From the NCBI GenBank assembly GCA_949152475.1, contig OX424562.1, forward strand, positions 21,700,209-21,764,208: DNA of 64,000 nucleotides, written 5' to 3'. The translations under genes and the position numbers were made by a program. Below the pieces are notes generated by a model that did no database searches, was not told where the DNA came from, and worked only from the letters and a program-made list of their open reading frames with translations. Source of the stretch: Terebella lapidaria (Eukaryota; Annelida; Polychaeta; Terebellida; Terebellidae). This document shows positions 43,238-57,010 of the stretch, piece after piece. Numbering within the stretch: the first letter of the stretch is position 1; every line of letters begins with the position of its first letter.

Positions 43238-46200
43238 AGTCAAGCACATCAGTTTTAATGTAAATTACGAGGTATACTTGCATGATAGATGTTATGCTAA
43301 TATAAATTACATAGACAATGTTCAATTATTTGCTTTGTGAAATATATGATGTGCTTGACATATTGGGACTATACGTACTTAGCATCTTATTGACATGTGT
43401 CTACTTTGAAAAGGTTCGAAGACCGAGCTTTAAATCATTTTTGAAAACCAATGATGCCTGTAAGGTATGAATATTCCACGGCTTGCTCTCAACGATATAA
43501 TATCACTGAAATTTGAACTGTGTTGAACAGTTAACTGCTTGTTGTATACCAATTTGTGTGACATGTACCTAGTGTACATGATATATTGCCATTTTTATTT
43601 CATGTCAAACTATGTTTTTTTCATATTGGTCCCAACTGTTGGTTAACAAAATAAAATTTTAAAATCTATGATTGTTCCAAGTTACAGCGTGTGTTGGTGT
43701 GTGTGTGTGTGTATATATGTGTGGGTGTGATGATACAAAACTGAGTTTGTATATACATGAGTCCTCTTACCATGGTTATTAGTTACATGTACATGCATGG
43801 CACAATTTATTGACTAGTGGCAGTGTAATTTAATTTACTGCTGAAAGTAAATAAACCTTGTGTATACCGGTACCACCTTTCCGATGTGCATGATCTCATG
43901 ATACATATGATGCAAGGTACCTCAGACATTTTTTCATCTTTCCACTAATCATGCTAATACTGTCTTGGCATATGAACAATAAAAAAAATCATTCTTTACT
44001 TGGAGAATTTACATGTATGTGTAAATGTAAATGTAAAAAATCAAACTCAACAATCAACATGCATGCCTATCATTTTCATGCCCCTTATTTTTGTTTCCAA
44101 ATGTCCAATAATGTCGTCTATAGGTGTACATACAGTGTCATATCGTGTGTGCATGATCCATGAGTCATACCTCTTTTTGTGAAGAAATTTCTTCCTCTAT
44201 ACGTCGATACAACATTGTTACTGTGAGTAGTCAAACATTGTTTACTTACACACGTCAACAAGTTATCTTAGGGAAAGATTATACAGATTATAACTACCAT
44301 GATAACCAATTACGATGAACGATTCCTGTACATATTCATCAAACCATGATATATGGTGTACACTTACAGCAAATGTGGATCTTATTCTGAAGGTAGTAAT
44401 TAAACTTTTGTGCTCTATCTTCATGATATTGCTAATCAATGTCCTGTTACCATTGTCATGATTTGTATTCGTTTTGGCTCTACACATGCTAATGATGCTA
44501 TATATTCATGTAAATTACGAGGTATACTTGCATGATAGATGTTATGCTAATATCAATTACATAGGCAATGTTCAAATATTGTTTTTAAATCTTTTATATT
44601 TGTCACTGTCAGGGGTGATTAACACGTGGAACTAATTGCTGTCTGTGATCAATTCAAAAAGGTGTGAATTATCAAAGATGTTATTTCCTGGTATAATTAT
44701 ATTTTGGGCTATTGATTGTCAATCAAGTGTGCCGTACAAAACAAAATTGCTTTGAGACATATGTGATGTGCTTGACATATTGGAACGATACGTACTTAAC
44801 ATCTTATTGACATATGTCTACTTTGAAAAGGTTCGAAGACTGAGCTTTAAATCATATTTGAAAACTAATGATGCCTGTAAGGTATGAATATTCCATGGAT
44901 TGCTCTCAACGATATAATATAAAATGTGTGTATGTGTGGGTGTGATGATACAAAACTGAGTTCGTATATCCATGAGTCCTCTTACCATAGTTACTTGTTA
45001 CATGTATATGTATGGCACAATTTATTGACTAGTGGCAGTGTAATTTAATTTACTGCTGTAAGTAAATAAACCTTGTGTATACCGGTAACACCTATCCCGA
45101 TGTGCATGATCTCATGATACATATGATTCAAGGTACCTCATACTTTTTTCATCTTTCCATATATTATGCTAATACTGTCTTGACACCTGAGCAATAAAAA
45201 AAATTCATTCTTTACTTGGAGAATTTACATGTACGTGTATCAAACTCAACAATCAACATGCATGCCTATCATTTTCATGCCCCTTGTTTCTGTTTCTATA
45301 TGTCCAATAATGTCGTCTGTACGTGTACATATAGTGTCATATCGTGTGTACATGATCCATGATTCGTACCTCTTTTTGTGAAGAAATTTCGTCGTCTATA
45401 CGTCGATACAACATTGTTACAGTGAGAAGTCAAACATTGTTTACTTACACACGTCAACAAGTAATCTTAGGGAAAGATTATACTGGCTATAACTACCTTA
45501 TCTTATTCTGAAGGTAGTAATTCAACTTTTGTGTCCATCTTCATGATATTGCTAATCAATGTCTTGTTACCATTGTCATGATTTGTATTCATCTCGGCTC
45601 GACACATTCTAATGATGCTATATATTCATTGTATTCTCAGCTGACGGAATCTGAAAGTAAATTACGAGGTATACTTGCATGATAGATGTTATGCTAATAT
45701 AAAATACATAGGCAATGTTCAATTATTGTTTTTAAATCTTTTATATTTGTCAATGTCAGGGGTGATCAGCACGTGGAACTAATTGCTGTCTGTGACCTAT
45801 TCAAAAAGGTGTGAATTATCAAAGATGCTATTTCCTGGTATAATTAGAATTTGGGCTATTGATTGTCAATCAAGTGTGCCGTACAAAACAAAATTGCTTT
45901 GTGACATGTATGATGTGCTTGACATATTGGAACTATACGTACTTAACATCTTATTGACATATGTCTACGTTGAAAAGGTTCGAAGACCGAGCTTTAAATC
46001 ATTTATGAAAACTAATGATGCCTGTAAAGTATGAATATTCCACGGATTGCTCTCAACGAAAAATCTAAAATGTGTGTATGTGTGGGTGTGATGATACAAA
46101 ACTGAGTTCGTATATCCATGAGTCCTTTTACCATAGTTACTTGTTACATGTATATGTATGGCACAATTTATTGACTAGTGGCAGTGTAATTTAATTTACT

Positions 46201-48030
46201 GCTGTAAGTAAATAAACCTTGTGTATACCGGTACCACCTATCCCGATGTGCATGATCTCATGATACATATGATGCAAGGTACCTCATACTTTTTTTCATC
46301 TTTCCACAGATCATGCTAATACTGTCTTGGCACCTGAGCAATAAAAAAAAATTTGTTCTTTACTTGGAGAATTTACACGTACGTGTATCAAACTCAACAA
46401 TCAACATGCATACCTATCATTTTCATGCCCCTTGTTTCTGTTTCTTTATGTCCAATAATGTCGTCTGTACGTGTACATATAGTGTCATATCGTGTGTACA
46501 TGATCCATGAGTCGTACCTCTTTTTGTGAAGAAATTTCTTCGTCTATACGTCGATACAACATTGTTACAGTGAGAAGTCAAACATTGTTTACTTACACAG
46601 GTCAACAAGTTATCTTAGGGAAAGATTATACTGGCTATAACTACCTTATCTTATTCTGAAGTTAGTAATTCAACTTTTGTGTTCTATCTTCATGATATTG
46701 CTAATCAATGTCTTGTTACCATTGTCATGATTTGTATTCATCTCGGCTCGACACATTCTAATGATGCTATATATTCATTGTATTCTCAGCTGACGGAATC
46801 TGAAAGTAAATTACGAGGTATACTTGCATGATAGATGTTATGCTAATATAAAATACATAGGCAATGTTCAATTATTGTTTTTAAATCTTTTATATTTGTC
46901 AATGTCAGGGGTGATCAGCACGTGGAACTAATTGCTGTCTGTGACCTATTCAAAAAGGTGTGAATTATCAAAGATGCTATTTCCTGGTATAATTAGAATT
47001 TGGGCTATTGATTGTCAATCAAGTGTGCCGTACAAAACAAAATTGCTTTGTGACATGTATGATGTGCTTGACATATTGGAACTATACGTACTTAACATCT
47101 TATTGACATATGTCTACGTTGAAAAGGTTCGAAGACCGAGCTTTAAATCATTTATGAAAACTAATGATGCCTGTAAAGTATGAATATTCCACGGATTGCT
47201 CTCAACGAAAAATCTAAAATGTGTGTATGTGTGGGTGTGATGATACAAAACTGAGTTCGTATATCCATGAGTCGTTTTCCCATAGTTACTTGTTACATGT
47301 ATATGTATGGCACAATTTATTGACTAGTGGCAGTGTAATTTAATTTACTGCTGTAAGTAAATAAACCTTGTGTATACCGGTACCACCTATCCCGATGTGC
47401 ATGATCTCATGATACATATGATGCAAGGTACCTCATACTTTTTTTCATCCTTCCACCTATCATGATAATACTGTCTCGGCACTTGAGCAATAAACAATAT
47501 TTCATTCTTTACTTAGAGAATTTACATGTACGTGTATCAAACTCAACAATCAACATGCATGCCTATCATTTTCATGCCCCTTATTTCTGTTTCCATATGT
47601 CCAATAATGTCGTCTGTACGTGTGCATATAGTGTCATATCGTGTGTACATGATCCATGAGTCGTACATCTTTTTGTGAAGAAATTTCGTCGTCTATACGT
47701 CGATACAACATTGTTACTGTGAGAGTCAAACATTGTTTACTTACACACGTCAACAAGTTATCTTAGGGAAAGATTATACTGGCTATAACTACCATGATAA
47801 CCAATTACGATGAATGATTCCTGTACATTTTCATCAAACCATGGGATATGGTGTATACTTACAGCAAATGTGAATCTTATTCTGAAGGTAGTAATTCAAC
47901 TTTTGTGTTCTATCTTCATGATATTGCTAATAAAATGTCCTGTTACCATTGTTATGATTTGTATTCATCGCGGCTCTATAAATGCTAATGATGTCATATA
48001 TTCATTGTATTCTCAGCTGTCGGATTCTGC
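43238..48030 (+). repeat. About 1.15-kb tandem repeat, four units
   Basis: Unit starts, read from TAAATTACGAGGTATACTTG, are near 43,261, 44,510, 45,657 and 46,806; the last unit fades near 48,030. Units three and four are almost identical, including an 83-codon frame at 45,783-46,034 and 46,932-47,183. In units one and two that frame is changed or interrupted. The units contain AGTCAAACATTGTTTACTTA and GGCAGTGTAATTTAATTTAC, the latter in TTTACTGCTG context. Confidence 0.9.
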
Positions 48031-51000
48031 ACCTAGTCACAAGACGAGCTGGGCATACTAAATTTTTATGCACCAGTTCGTGTCTGTTGAACAGCATGAC
48101 TTGAATTGTAAGCATTTCTCAGCAATATATACATGTACACATATTATACTGGATACAGGTTGCCAGTAATTGATTTTACAGTGGCACGTGAAAAACTGAA
48201 AAATAATCTGTCCGATGAAGTGTACTGCTAAAGTTAAATCATTCTTACTGGCACGAGTCAGTTTTGCCCAAAGGTATGAGTAAAACAAGCATCAACGGAT
48301 GTGTACATGTACAGGTGCCGCTTTCATACAATCTAGAGATCCTAAGGGATTACATGTTCAATTAGTGGGTAATTTCATTCCGACCTGATTTCCTATAGTT
48401 AAGATCCGGAATGGTAAACTGGTTATGATAGGAAAATGTATTTTATATTACACACTATTCGTTCTTTTTATATATGATTATCATTTTGTACGACTGATAA
48501 ATTCATCATTAGGCCTATAATTGATTATCCCAAGAAATATAATTGCCCACTAAATTGAACGTGTGTTCCATTCCAAGAAATGCAATGTTTGTTCCTACCA
48601 TGTAGATAAATCCGGGTACTACGTGCAACCATGTTAACCGTTGGGATCTTATTTGTGGGTCTCACGTGAGGGGCAGGGAGTCCTCGTCAAATGTTGCATT
48701 GGTTACCATTGGTTATCACGGGGTAGTGCTTGCTTATTACCATGATTACTTGTATCATATACTTAAGTGTCATTATACTTTCTGTGGTCGTCATCATCGA
48801 TATTCCAGCAACATACCAATGATACCATGGATGCATACATCCTCATAATGAAGTTCATGTTGCTTGTGCACAATTCTGTCAGATGTATGAAAACAAAAAT
48901 TGGAGTAAATGGTTACTGTGACAAGTCAAACATTGTTTACTTGAACACGTAAATTCTTTTTTAAAAAATAATAAACTACACACAAACACCAAACAGCAGG
49001 GGGTAAGCCATCCCTGTGTAATAATGTGTGCACGTTCCACGTAAACTTGACTACTAGTATGTATTTGTTGGAATAATATATATGTGGGTAACATGAAGGG
49101 CATGGATTGCTCAAACATTACACATTTGATCTTCTGCATGGGCTACCACGTAGCAGTGCTTGCTCACGAGCACAATCAATAAACAAGATGAAGCATGTAT
49201 ACTAGTTATGTTTCGTGTGAATACACGATTTATCTGAAATCCCATATAATTTTGCTGTTTTATTTAGCAGTGGTTTGTGATAGTGTGTCTGTAGACATTT
49301 GGAACGACATAGAATAGGCCTACATGTTATAAAACGTTCTTCATATTTTCTATGATAGTTATCAGTAATTGCCGAGAGGGTGGGGGGGGGGTGGGTACCT
49401 TAATCACTGTGGATAAATCCAAGATGGTATGGTACTTCAACAATTTAAATCCCGTCCATATCTTCTAGCAACATACCCAAGATACTCACAAAGTAAACAC
49501 GCAACCTCATTGCTCACGTGTGCACAAGTTCACCGCTCATGTAGTACAACAGTAATTATTGAGTAAAAATTTCTTTACGCATGTGCATCAATTACAATCA
49601 GAGTAAAATAATTTTTACTTGAACACGTGAACTTTGTCAAAACAAAAATTCCACACGCACACCAGACATGGGTGTCAGCCACCATTCATGTCAATATCAC
49701 ATGATGCATCATGCACTTTTCATGCACTTTTGGTTATAATGTTTGTGGATCACTTGTGGTTCGTTTGGCTAACGCTGACATCAGGCAATTTGTTATTCAA
49801 AAGTGCCACATACATGGGTATATCCTGGCTGTTTATCGATTATTAACGCCAGTATATTGATATATACACATTCTATTATACACGTTGTAGTCATCAGGAA
49901 ATGTCAGACGTCAAAATATGTCCTAAAATGCAAAATGGTCTTGTACTTGGAGTTCATTGACCTTCCTTCAGTACATGTACATTGGGTACACGTATATAGA
50001 GCAATACGTGTAAAACCACAAATGTCTAAATTTTGCCGTTTTCTCAGACAATCCAATTTGGCGGGGACTTATTTTCGTGTTTCAATCAACCAAACGAATT
50101 GAAATGTTTATTGTCCACATAAAAAAAAACAATAATATGAATAACTAAAGCCAACAAGTATATGTAGTACAGTGAGCTTTACAATGTACTGATCTGATGG
50201 CTTTTGACAGCTACTAGCCTAGATGCTATCTTGGTAACCCATGTCATCTTTTATTCTGAATCCACAAATCATAATGATACAGGATGTGTGCTCCTCAGAT
50301 CATGTCAGATTAAAAACACAAGACATGACATACTAAACACTAAATTGTATTGTCAAAAACAATGTACTAGTACATGTATTTGATGTACATTTTTGCTGGA
50401 GTCTAATCTCCTCATCCCTTCCACACTGACCCCCATCCCCCACCCCGATAACGCAGACATACAATACTTAACGTCCATCATAATTGTTATTGTATATTAG
50501 TGCTAGTATTGCTTGAGAAATTTCACATATATGAGCATACGAAATGCCCTCAAACCATCTCCACCGCACATCTCCCTCCACCACCCCCCTCAACCAGTGA
50601 CATCACCGGAATTTTCCTAAAACCGGTCTATATATAGCTATCTCTGCACATGGCTGAGTGATTCAGGATAGACAGAAGGGGTGGAGGAGATCGAGAGAAT
50701 GGGAGGGTGGTTTGTACATGCTGTGCGTGAAGTGGAGGGGGGGGGGGGGGTGCAGTGGAATGGGGAGGCTGATGCAGAATATAATGCAACGGTCCATGTG
50801 TAAGTAAGTTTGTTACATTTATGTGCAATTATAGTAATGTGCATTCAAGTCATGTACAGGGCCGCGCATTGTCGGGACAGGGAGTGCTAGGAATGGTAGG
50901 CCTACATTTGAGTTGCAGACCAATAGCCAGGCAAAGAATTACCACAAACAATAGGGTTATGTTTGCTTTGATTCCCAAGCAAGGGTTATGTCGAATGCTA

Positions 51001-53519
51001 GTACTATTTATAATCTACTAAATTTGGTTGAATCACTAACAACAGAACAACAATCCAACACAGAGAAAATTTGCTGTGTAATCTAAAGGTTCATTAAATG
51101 TTCAATATCTCGTCATTCTAATTCCAGTTAATTCGTTGAAATTCGATACCCGCCTGTCGGGCGTGCAAATTTCGTGAGTTACTGGCCAGATGACATTTTT
51201 ACCCGCCTCGGCCTGATGTCCATTTCACACGCTGCTGATTCTACTTGATTCTGAGTCTTTTCTTGATGTCACCGATGTGGATGACATAGAAATATTTGGC
51301 GAGGCTTACATTTGGCGATATTTTTCTTTATTCGCGAAATGAATACCTCGCAAACATTTCTGGTTTTACAGTATGTATGTAGTACAAACAACTACGATAT
51401 AGTATTTCAGTGTCTGTCACTGATACCAGTGTGGATTGTGCTACAACTGTTTGAAAGGACTTTAATTCTATTCCAACAGTTATTCATATTGGGTGTTTTA
51501 TATTGTCCTCATTATAATCATATCTATCGGTATTAGGTCCATAAATATATACATGTACATGATGATGATGAGGGGGATGATGATGATGCGGATGATGATG
51601 ATGATGTATGATGTAGGCCTACATGTATATGTGTGCCTAAAACCTGATCTTCTCTTTACTAAAACCTGACCTTTTGGCATTACACCCCGTGTATGGCAAT
51701 ATACACCTATCAGAGCAAAACTTTTTTTACATCTGCACGTCAACTAAAATTAGTTACTGCGATAAGTCAAACATAGTTTACTTGCACACGTCAACGAATT
51801 AAAAAAAAGGTGCACAAATACATTAGGCAGTGACGGCAAACCACCACTGCCCGATGTATATATGCACTTTTCAATGGGGTTCCTGTTCGCCACCAGGATC
51901 GCCACTATGTAATTCGGGTATAGATCAACCATAGAAACAGTCTACTGTGCCAAATACATACAAAAACGTAATAATGTTACATTAAATTTGTCATGTTTGT
52001 TTTTGCATAATGCAGACAATGGACATGACGTTTTTTGTACTTCCTGGGCATAATAGACTGTTTTAGAGCCCCAAAAGCACATGGCATCAGCAGGTACCCC
52101 ATTAACCATGGTAACCTTGATACGTTTATCGTGCTTTTAAGTATATTATTATAATATACTTTATGTGGCTAAGTTATCCCTGGCGTGTTAATTAACATGA
52201 TTAAACAGCAACATGAACATTGCTTTTCCCACCAGTCCATGACCCACAGCATATCGGTATTCATTGTACATGTTGTATCAGCTAGATAAATATATAAATG
52301 TACATTATCATGATGATGTAGGCCTATACATTGTATGTATATCTAAAACCTGATCGTTTTTTAATTTTACCCCCTTGTATGGCAATAGACAACTTTCAGA
52401 GCAAAACTTTTTTTACGTCTGCACGTCAACTAAAATTAATTACTGCGATGAGTCAAACATAGTTTACTTGCACACGTCAACGATTTTAAAAAAAAAGGTG
52501 CACAAATACATTAGGCAGGGACGGCAAACCACCACTGCCCGATGTATATGTGCACTTTTTAGCAAACCACGGTAACCTTGATATATTCATGGTGCTTTCA
52601 AGTCTATAATTATAATATATCATGTATACTTTTGTCACTTAATAATAGTTATCACATGCATGGCGCGTGTGAACATGGTGAAGAGCAATAATATGATATT
52701 TGCTTTTTCGACCAGTCCATGACCCACGTGGGTAAGCGCTCGCAGCAACGGCAGCACATGCATCTTAAAAAAAATAGAGAAACAAAAGACAACACTGGTG
52801 TATATATTTATCTCGACAGCATTTGCTAATTCAAAAACATAACATACCCCCATTGGTTTGATAGTTACATTCATTTCCAAAATACAGTTACCGTCTTGCC
52901 ATGCTCAAAGCCACAGATACGCACATACTTGTATACAGGGCTGCACAAACGCCATAAATCAGAGTTAGAGACGTTGGAATTTGACAGGTAATGCAGTGCA
53001 AAGACAAACAAGCGTCTCCTCTCATGTCCTTGAAATATCGATGCGTATAAATAACAAGCTCCTGTCCAGATTTCGGTGAACGGTCACGAGTAACAAAGTT
53101 TTTACGCACAGCCGTCTCCCAAAATCCACGACACTCGGTAAAAATAAATTCACTTGTCAGAGTAAACTAACCACAGCGATGCTCCTGCCACCTGTCGGCA
53201 ATGTCGGAAAGCAAAACAAAATGTCTCTGCACAGACCGGCAAAAAACACTGTTTTCAAGCGGCGTCACACTGGATACCCCACGATACCCCATAGTACCCC
53301 TTTGCGTGTTGATTTATTATGTTCATGGGTACATCTGTGCGAAATATTTAGTGTCTCAGGATGTTCCTTCATCATGAAAACGATCACCAAAGTTGACCAA
53401 TTTCCAACATTTTTTACTCCTAGCAGTAAAAAAAAATTTACTACAACTTTTGTCAACGCTGGTAGGTAAATAATTTTTTTTACTTGATTTTTTTTTTACT
53501 CGTAGCAGTCAACTTCGGC
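48031..53519. other. Diverged repeats and simple sequence, right part of the TIR block
   Basis: No coding gene. The motif AGTCAAACAT-T/A-GTTTACTT continues at 48,924, 51,765 and 52,451. A direct duplication of 0.5-0.7 kb links 51,535-52,240 with 52,285-52,720 (shared TTAGGCAG-G/T-GACGGCAAACC and CAGTCCATGACCCAC). Simple runs: G tract near 49,381, G tract near 50,739, GAT repeats at 51,558-51,607. AAACATTTCTGGTTTTACAG at 51,353-51,372 resembles the end of a common MITE. Confidence 0.5.
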
Positions 53520-53547
53520 TTACTGTAAAACCTAGTGTTCCTGACTG
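53520..53547 (-). repeat. Right 28-bp terminal inverted repeat
   Basis: Exact inverted match to 32,780-32,807. Just inside, CTCGTAGCAGTCAAC is the reverse complement of a piece of the 218-bp satellite. Confidence 0.85.
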
Positions 53548-53770
53548 GATATAGTGTGCGGTAATCACGGGTTGGAAGGTCGTTTTTTACACTCTGTAAA
53601 CAAATGTCTATTAGTCATACAAAGGTTCCAGAAAGAACTACTGGATACTGTCACTGTTGATCGGTGACCGTGTTTTTTGGAGAAAGTTTCTTTTCGTGAA
53701 TCTAGTTCCCATTGACACAGATTCTTGTCACCAAAATAGGAATATTGAATAGGAAGCAAATTGTTCATTA
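53548..53770 (+). repeat. Unit D, module M2, right part
   Basis: It resumes the plus-oriented M2 sequence interrupted at 32,779: GATATAGTGTGCGGTAATCA, CTACTGGATACTG and TTCTTGTCACCAAAATAGGA then ATATTGAATAGG match 22,690-22,905 and 10,665-10,875. Confidence 0.6.
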
Positions 53771-54239
53771 TTTATATGCAATTTATTTTTGTATCTTTAT
53801 ATGTTGTAGAAGGTGGTCAAGATTTGTTCATTCACAGGCACATGGTCATACCCATTTTATAAAATTTGACTTGATATTGGAAGAATATGTGTTGTATTCT
53901 GCATCACATGGCAACATCGATTGTGACATAAGATCAACAAGGGTTTCTTATCAAGTTAATGTCCGAATGTACCCAAATGTTTAAATTGGTCATTGCATAT
54001 AGGCCCTTGAAGTCAGTGATCAAGAACATTTAAACGATTTGTACTCCGAAAAATAAACAGTCTGAACAAATCATAAGTGAGTAACAGCATCATGGGTGTT
54101 ACGTATTTTATCCCTATGCATCCATTTCGGATCTTCTTCTCAATATAATCTCTAGCCATCCCTTAAAGTATAGGTTTTGTCCAAGGGGAATCAGCTTGAT
54201 ATGCGCTAACCTTCCAACTAACAATCTGATATTATGATC
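53771..54239. other. Non-coding turn-around between plus and minus arrays
   Basis: No gene or clear repeat. Orientation of the M modules switches across this interval. Confidence 0.4.
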
Positions 54240-56660
54240 CATTACGTCTTAGCAGAACTGGTTTGTAGTTTGTTTGGTACTCTATCACCGATGTAATGGC
54301 ATTCCCGTACTTTATCAGCTTGACACAGCCAGTGACACGTTCTATATGGGCGGGTTGTCAATCTGGGCTTGGACACTTGACAATCAATTTATTCAACGGA
54401 TAGCAAGGTGAAGGCGCATGGTCTCAGACGTCAGAACGAAATTGTTTATGCTTGAAGTAGACATATAGGCCAATAAATAATGGACTTTCGAGACACGGTG
54501 TGTTAAGATTATCTGTTATGGTTGATTTCTGCAATCTTGTGCAGTCTTTGTAATTCTATTCAGCATTGTATTCAGCATTTGAGGCCACTGCTTGAACCAA
54601 TATTTCAAGCCTGGATCAAGCATGAAGAAAACTTAAAATACCCAGGTAATTGGCAGCAGTCCGTCGATTCATACACGACGAATCAGAATCAGAGGTTTAC
54701 TTTCGATGAATATAACTGCTACATATCTGCATGAGATACGTATGTGCATCAGTTTGGCTTTTTGTATCTGTAATAGAAAATACCGAGCTGAAGACTCGCC
54801 AGTTATTAGTGGCTTGATAGCACGAGTATGGCACTTTCGTGTTCCATCAAAGTCCAGCATCACGCCTCCTGTCCATAAATGGACACTTTGTCAGAAGCTG
54901 GTGAATCTGGCGATATCATACGCACGAAATATCATATTCACTGCTGTCATACATACGTTATATCCACAATATTGAGCATGTTGTTGTTTGCGTGGGTATA
55001 AATTTCTAGCACGCTTCTCCTACATTATTCAATGCATGGAGTTGTAAAGCTGATGTAATATTTTATTCACGCTTGAGTAATGTATTGCACATCATAAAAT
55101 TCATGCAGCAACTCGGACAAGGCTACTTGGATATCCTGAATATGCATCACATTATCTCATTCATGAATAAGTTTTTTGGGTTTAATCACAGGTCTTTCTC
55201 CCAAGTCTTGAATCAATCAACTGAAATGTTGATCGGTCAGATGAGGACAAAATGTTGACATAAGCCTGACACAAGAAAGAATAGTTTATTTTATTGTAAT
55301 TTAACATCTGGAAGACAATATGTATGTTTATCCAGTCTGAATCTCTGCTCATCCCAGAACACCGCTTATGCATTGTGACTGAGCTTTGGTCTTAGGATCA
55401 CTCAAATAGGGGATATCAGTGAGAAGGAGTGTGGGAGTGTCGACTGATTCTCGCATAACCCAAACGATATCCGAGATTTCCTGATATCTTTGGTTACTTA
55501 GTACTGTTTATGAATTAGTGGAAATCGTGTTAACAATAAAATTATACCTATTTGTCAATAGGTATAAAAAATTTTAGATAGTAGTAGGAGTACTGTTTAA
55601 AAATACGGTATATTTACTCTAAATTGAATTATTTGTCATCGTCTATTAGCAACATTTACAAACGAATTCTGAGCATGTTTTCAATATGTCAAATAGAAAA
55701 TCTTTAGATAATGTATGTTCCCATCTGTTAAATATTCCCGTTTTTGGTGACAAGAATTATTCTCAATCAGAAGCAGGTTATCAAAAGGAGTGACGAAAAC
55801 GTATACCAACAGACAAGCAAATCCATTCAGTGTTTGTATCCAATAAGCCTCTAAGTCACATCTGTATCATCCCTTGACATACCATTATGGAGCATGAGAC
55901 AATCACCACACGACACATTCTGTAGCTGTGACAAATATCAACCAGGGTTTGAAACTGTATATAATACATTTATATGCACGAAATGAAACAAGTGACTATT
56001 AAAAAAAGTGTGACTTCATCATTTCTAAGTTAATGGCAAACTACTACTAATACTGTCAAAACACCGTGATGTCAGACGTCTATGCCACATCAACGCTGTC
56101 TTGTATATTTCAATGTTAGTTATGTAGGCCTAGTACGTGTTTGATGTCGCCCAAGTGTATGTACTTATATGGGAATATAAACCATACAGCCAGTTTTGCC
56201 ACCTGTTCCGCGTCTCTTCGGAAGAATCCTACACGTGTAAATCAAATGAAAGTACCAGTCCAGGCTCATGGGGGATTTCGGATCACTGCACAGGACAGGA
56301 ATATCAATTCAATAAAACGGGACTAGGATTCAATAAAGTGCTGCAGAGATATATGTGCTGTTGGTGTCCTTTAGATCAACCACTACTTTGGATCTAAATA
56401 TCGAGTATGAAACTTGAATTATATAATCATATTGTGGTGGTATACTATTATATACTGTTGTACTCGACGATTTTTGTTGAGTATTACTTTATAATATGGG
56501 CGTAAAAATTTGCTATAATGTGGAGACAATGTAATATAGTTGTTGGGATTTCATTCTGTGAGTTGCTTGTTTATATCCAATGTGAATTGGTGATTATGGT
56601 TCCCTGGTCATATAATAAATCAATTCTTTTTTCGATTAAGGAGAATTAGTCCACGGTTCT
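54240..56660 (-). repeat. Unit E: module M2 (minus orientation)
   Basis: Reverse-complement match to units B, C and F. Landmarks are GTCAATCTGGGCTTGGACAC near 54,357, TCCATAAATGGACACTTTGT near 54,873, GGGATATCAGTGAGAAGG near 55,411 and ATTCAATAAAACGGGACTAG near 56,309. Confidence 0.65.
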
Positions 56661-56689
56661 ATTGTTCTTTGCAGTAAATTATTTTTCAG

Positions 56690-57010
56690 AATCTACTGCG
56701 AGACGGTTCCCACTAGAATATTGCATTAGATTATTCTTTCCAATAACCATACAGCCAGATTACGGACGCGTCCATGGTTACTGCCGGCAGGCCTGCCTCT
56801 CCCATCGTAGTTGTCACGAAGCTACGTGGTCAATACATCACGATCATATCTCGTGTGCGAGACACGTTTTCATTTCCGTTCATATGCCAAAGGCGTATTG
56901 CACATGACGTGACGAAATCTGCATTCCCGGTATCTTATATCCAGTTGATGATAACATTGTGTATAGCTGGCGCTGTTGTGTGGTTTTATAGGTGTAGGTA
57001 ATGGCATTTC
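56690..57010 (-). repeat. Truncated module M1 (5' flank only)
   Basis: Matches 61,890-62,165 (GTTCATATGCCAAAGGCGTA, TTGCACATGAC, GGCAGGCCTGCC). The tail-anchored gene that should follow toward lower coordinates is absent, and M2 copy E begins instead. Confidence 0.65.

Larger units (their letters stand above)
32780..53547. mobile_element. 20.8-kb TIR-bounded repeat mosaic, possible giant non-autonomous transposon
   Basis: The first 28 bases (CAGTCAGGAACACTAGG onward, 32,780-32,807) are the exact reverse complement of the last 28 (53,520-53,547). GATAT flanks both ends (32,775-32,779 and 53,548-53,552). The flanks are the two halves of one M2 copy, and paralogous M2 copies near 10,665 and 22,690 lack the block, so it behaves as one insertion. 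The interior has no ORF above about 100 codons that looks coding. It consists of satellites (218-bp, 132-bp and 1.15-kb periods), smaller TIR elements and simple repeats. Superfamily unknown; I see no polymerase, integrase, capsid or transposase. Confidence 0.7.

Noticed and set aside
45783-46034. 83-codon ORF identical to the one at 46,932-47,183, as a conserved gene
   Set aside because: The identity follows from the recent tandem duplication of the whole 1.15-kb unit, and the older units do not keep the frame intact.
50628-50844. Proline-rich minus-strand ORFs
   Set aside because: They are a reading of the G tract near 50,739 and its surroundings; low complexity only.
32780-53547. Polinton/Maverick
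   Set aside because: The size fits, but no family gene is visible, and the symmetric end is C-A-G-T-C with a 5-bp duplication rather than an A-G end with a 6-bp duplication.
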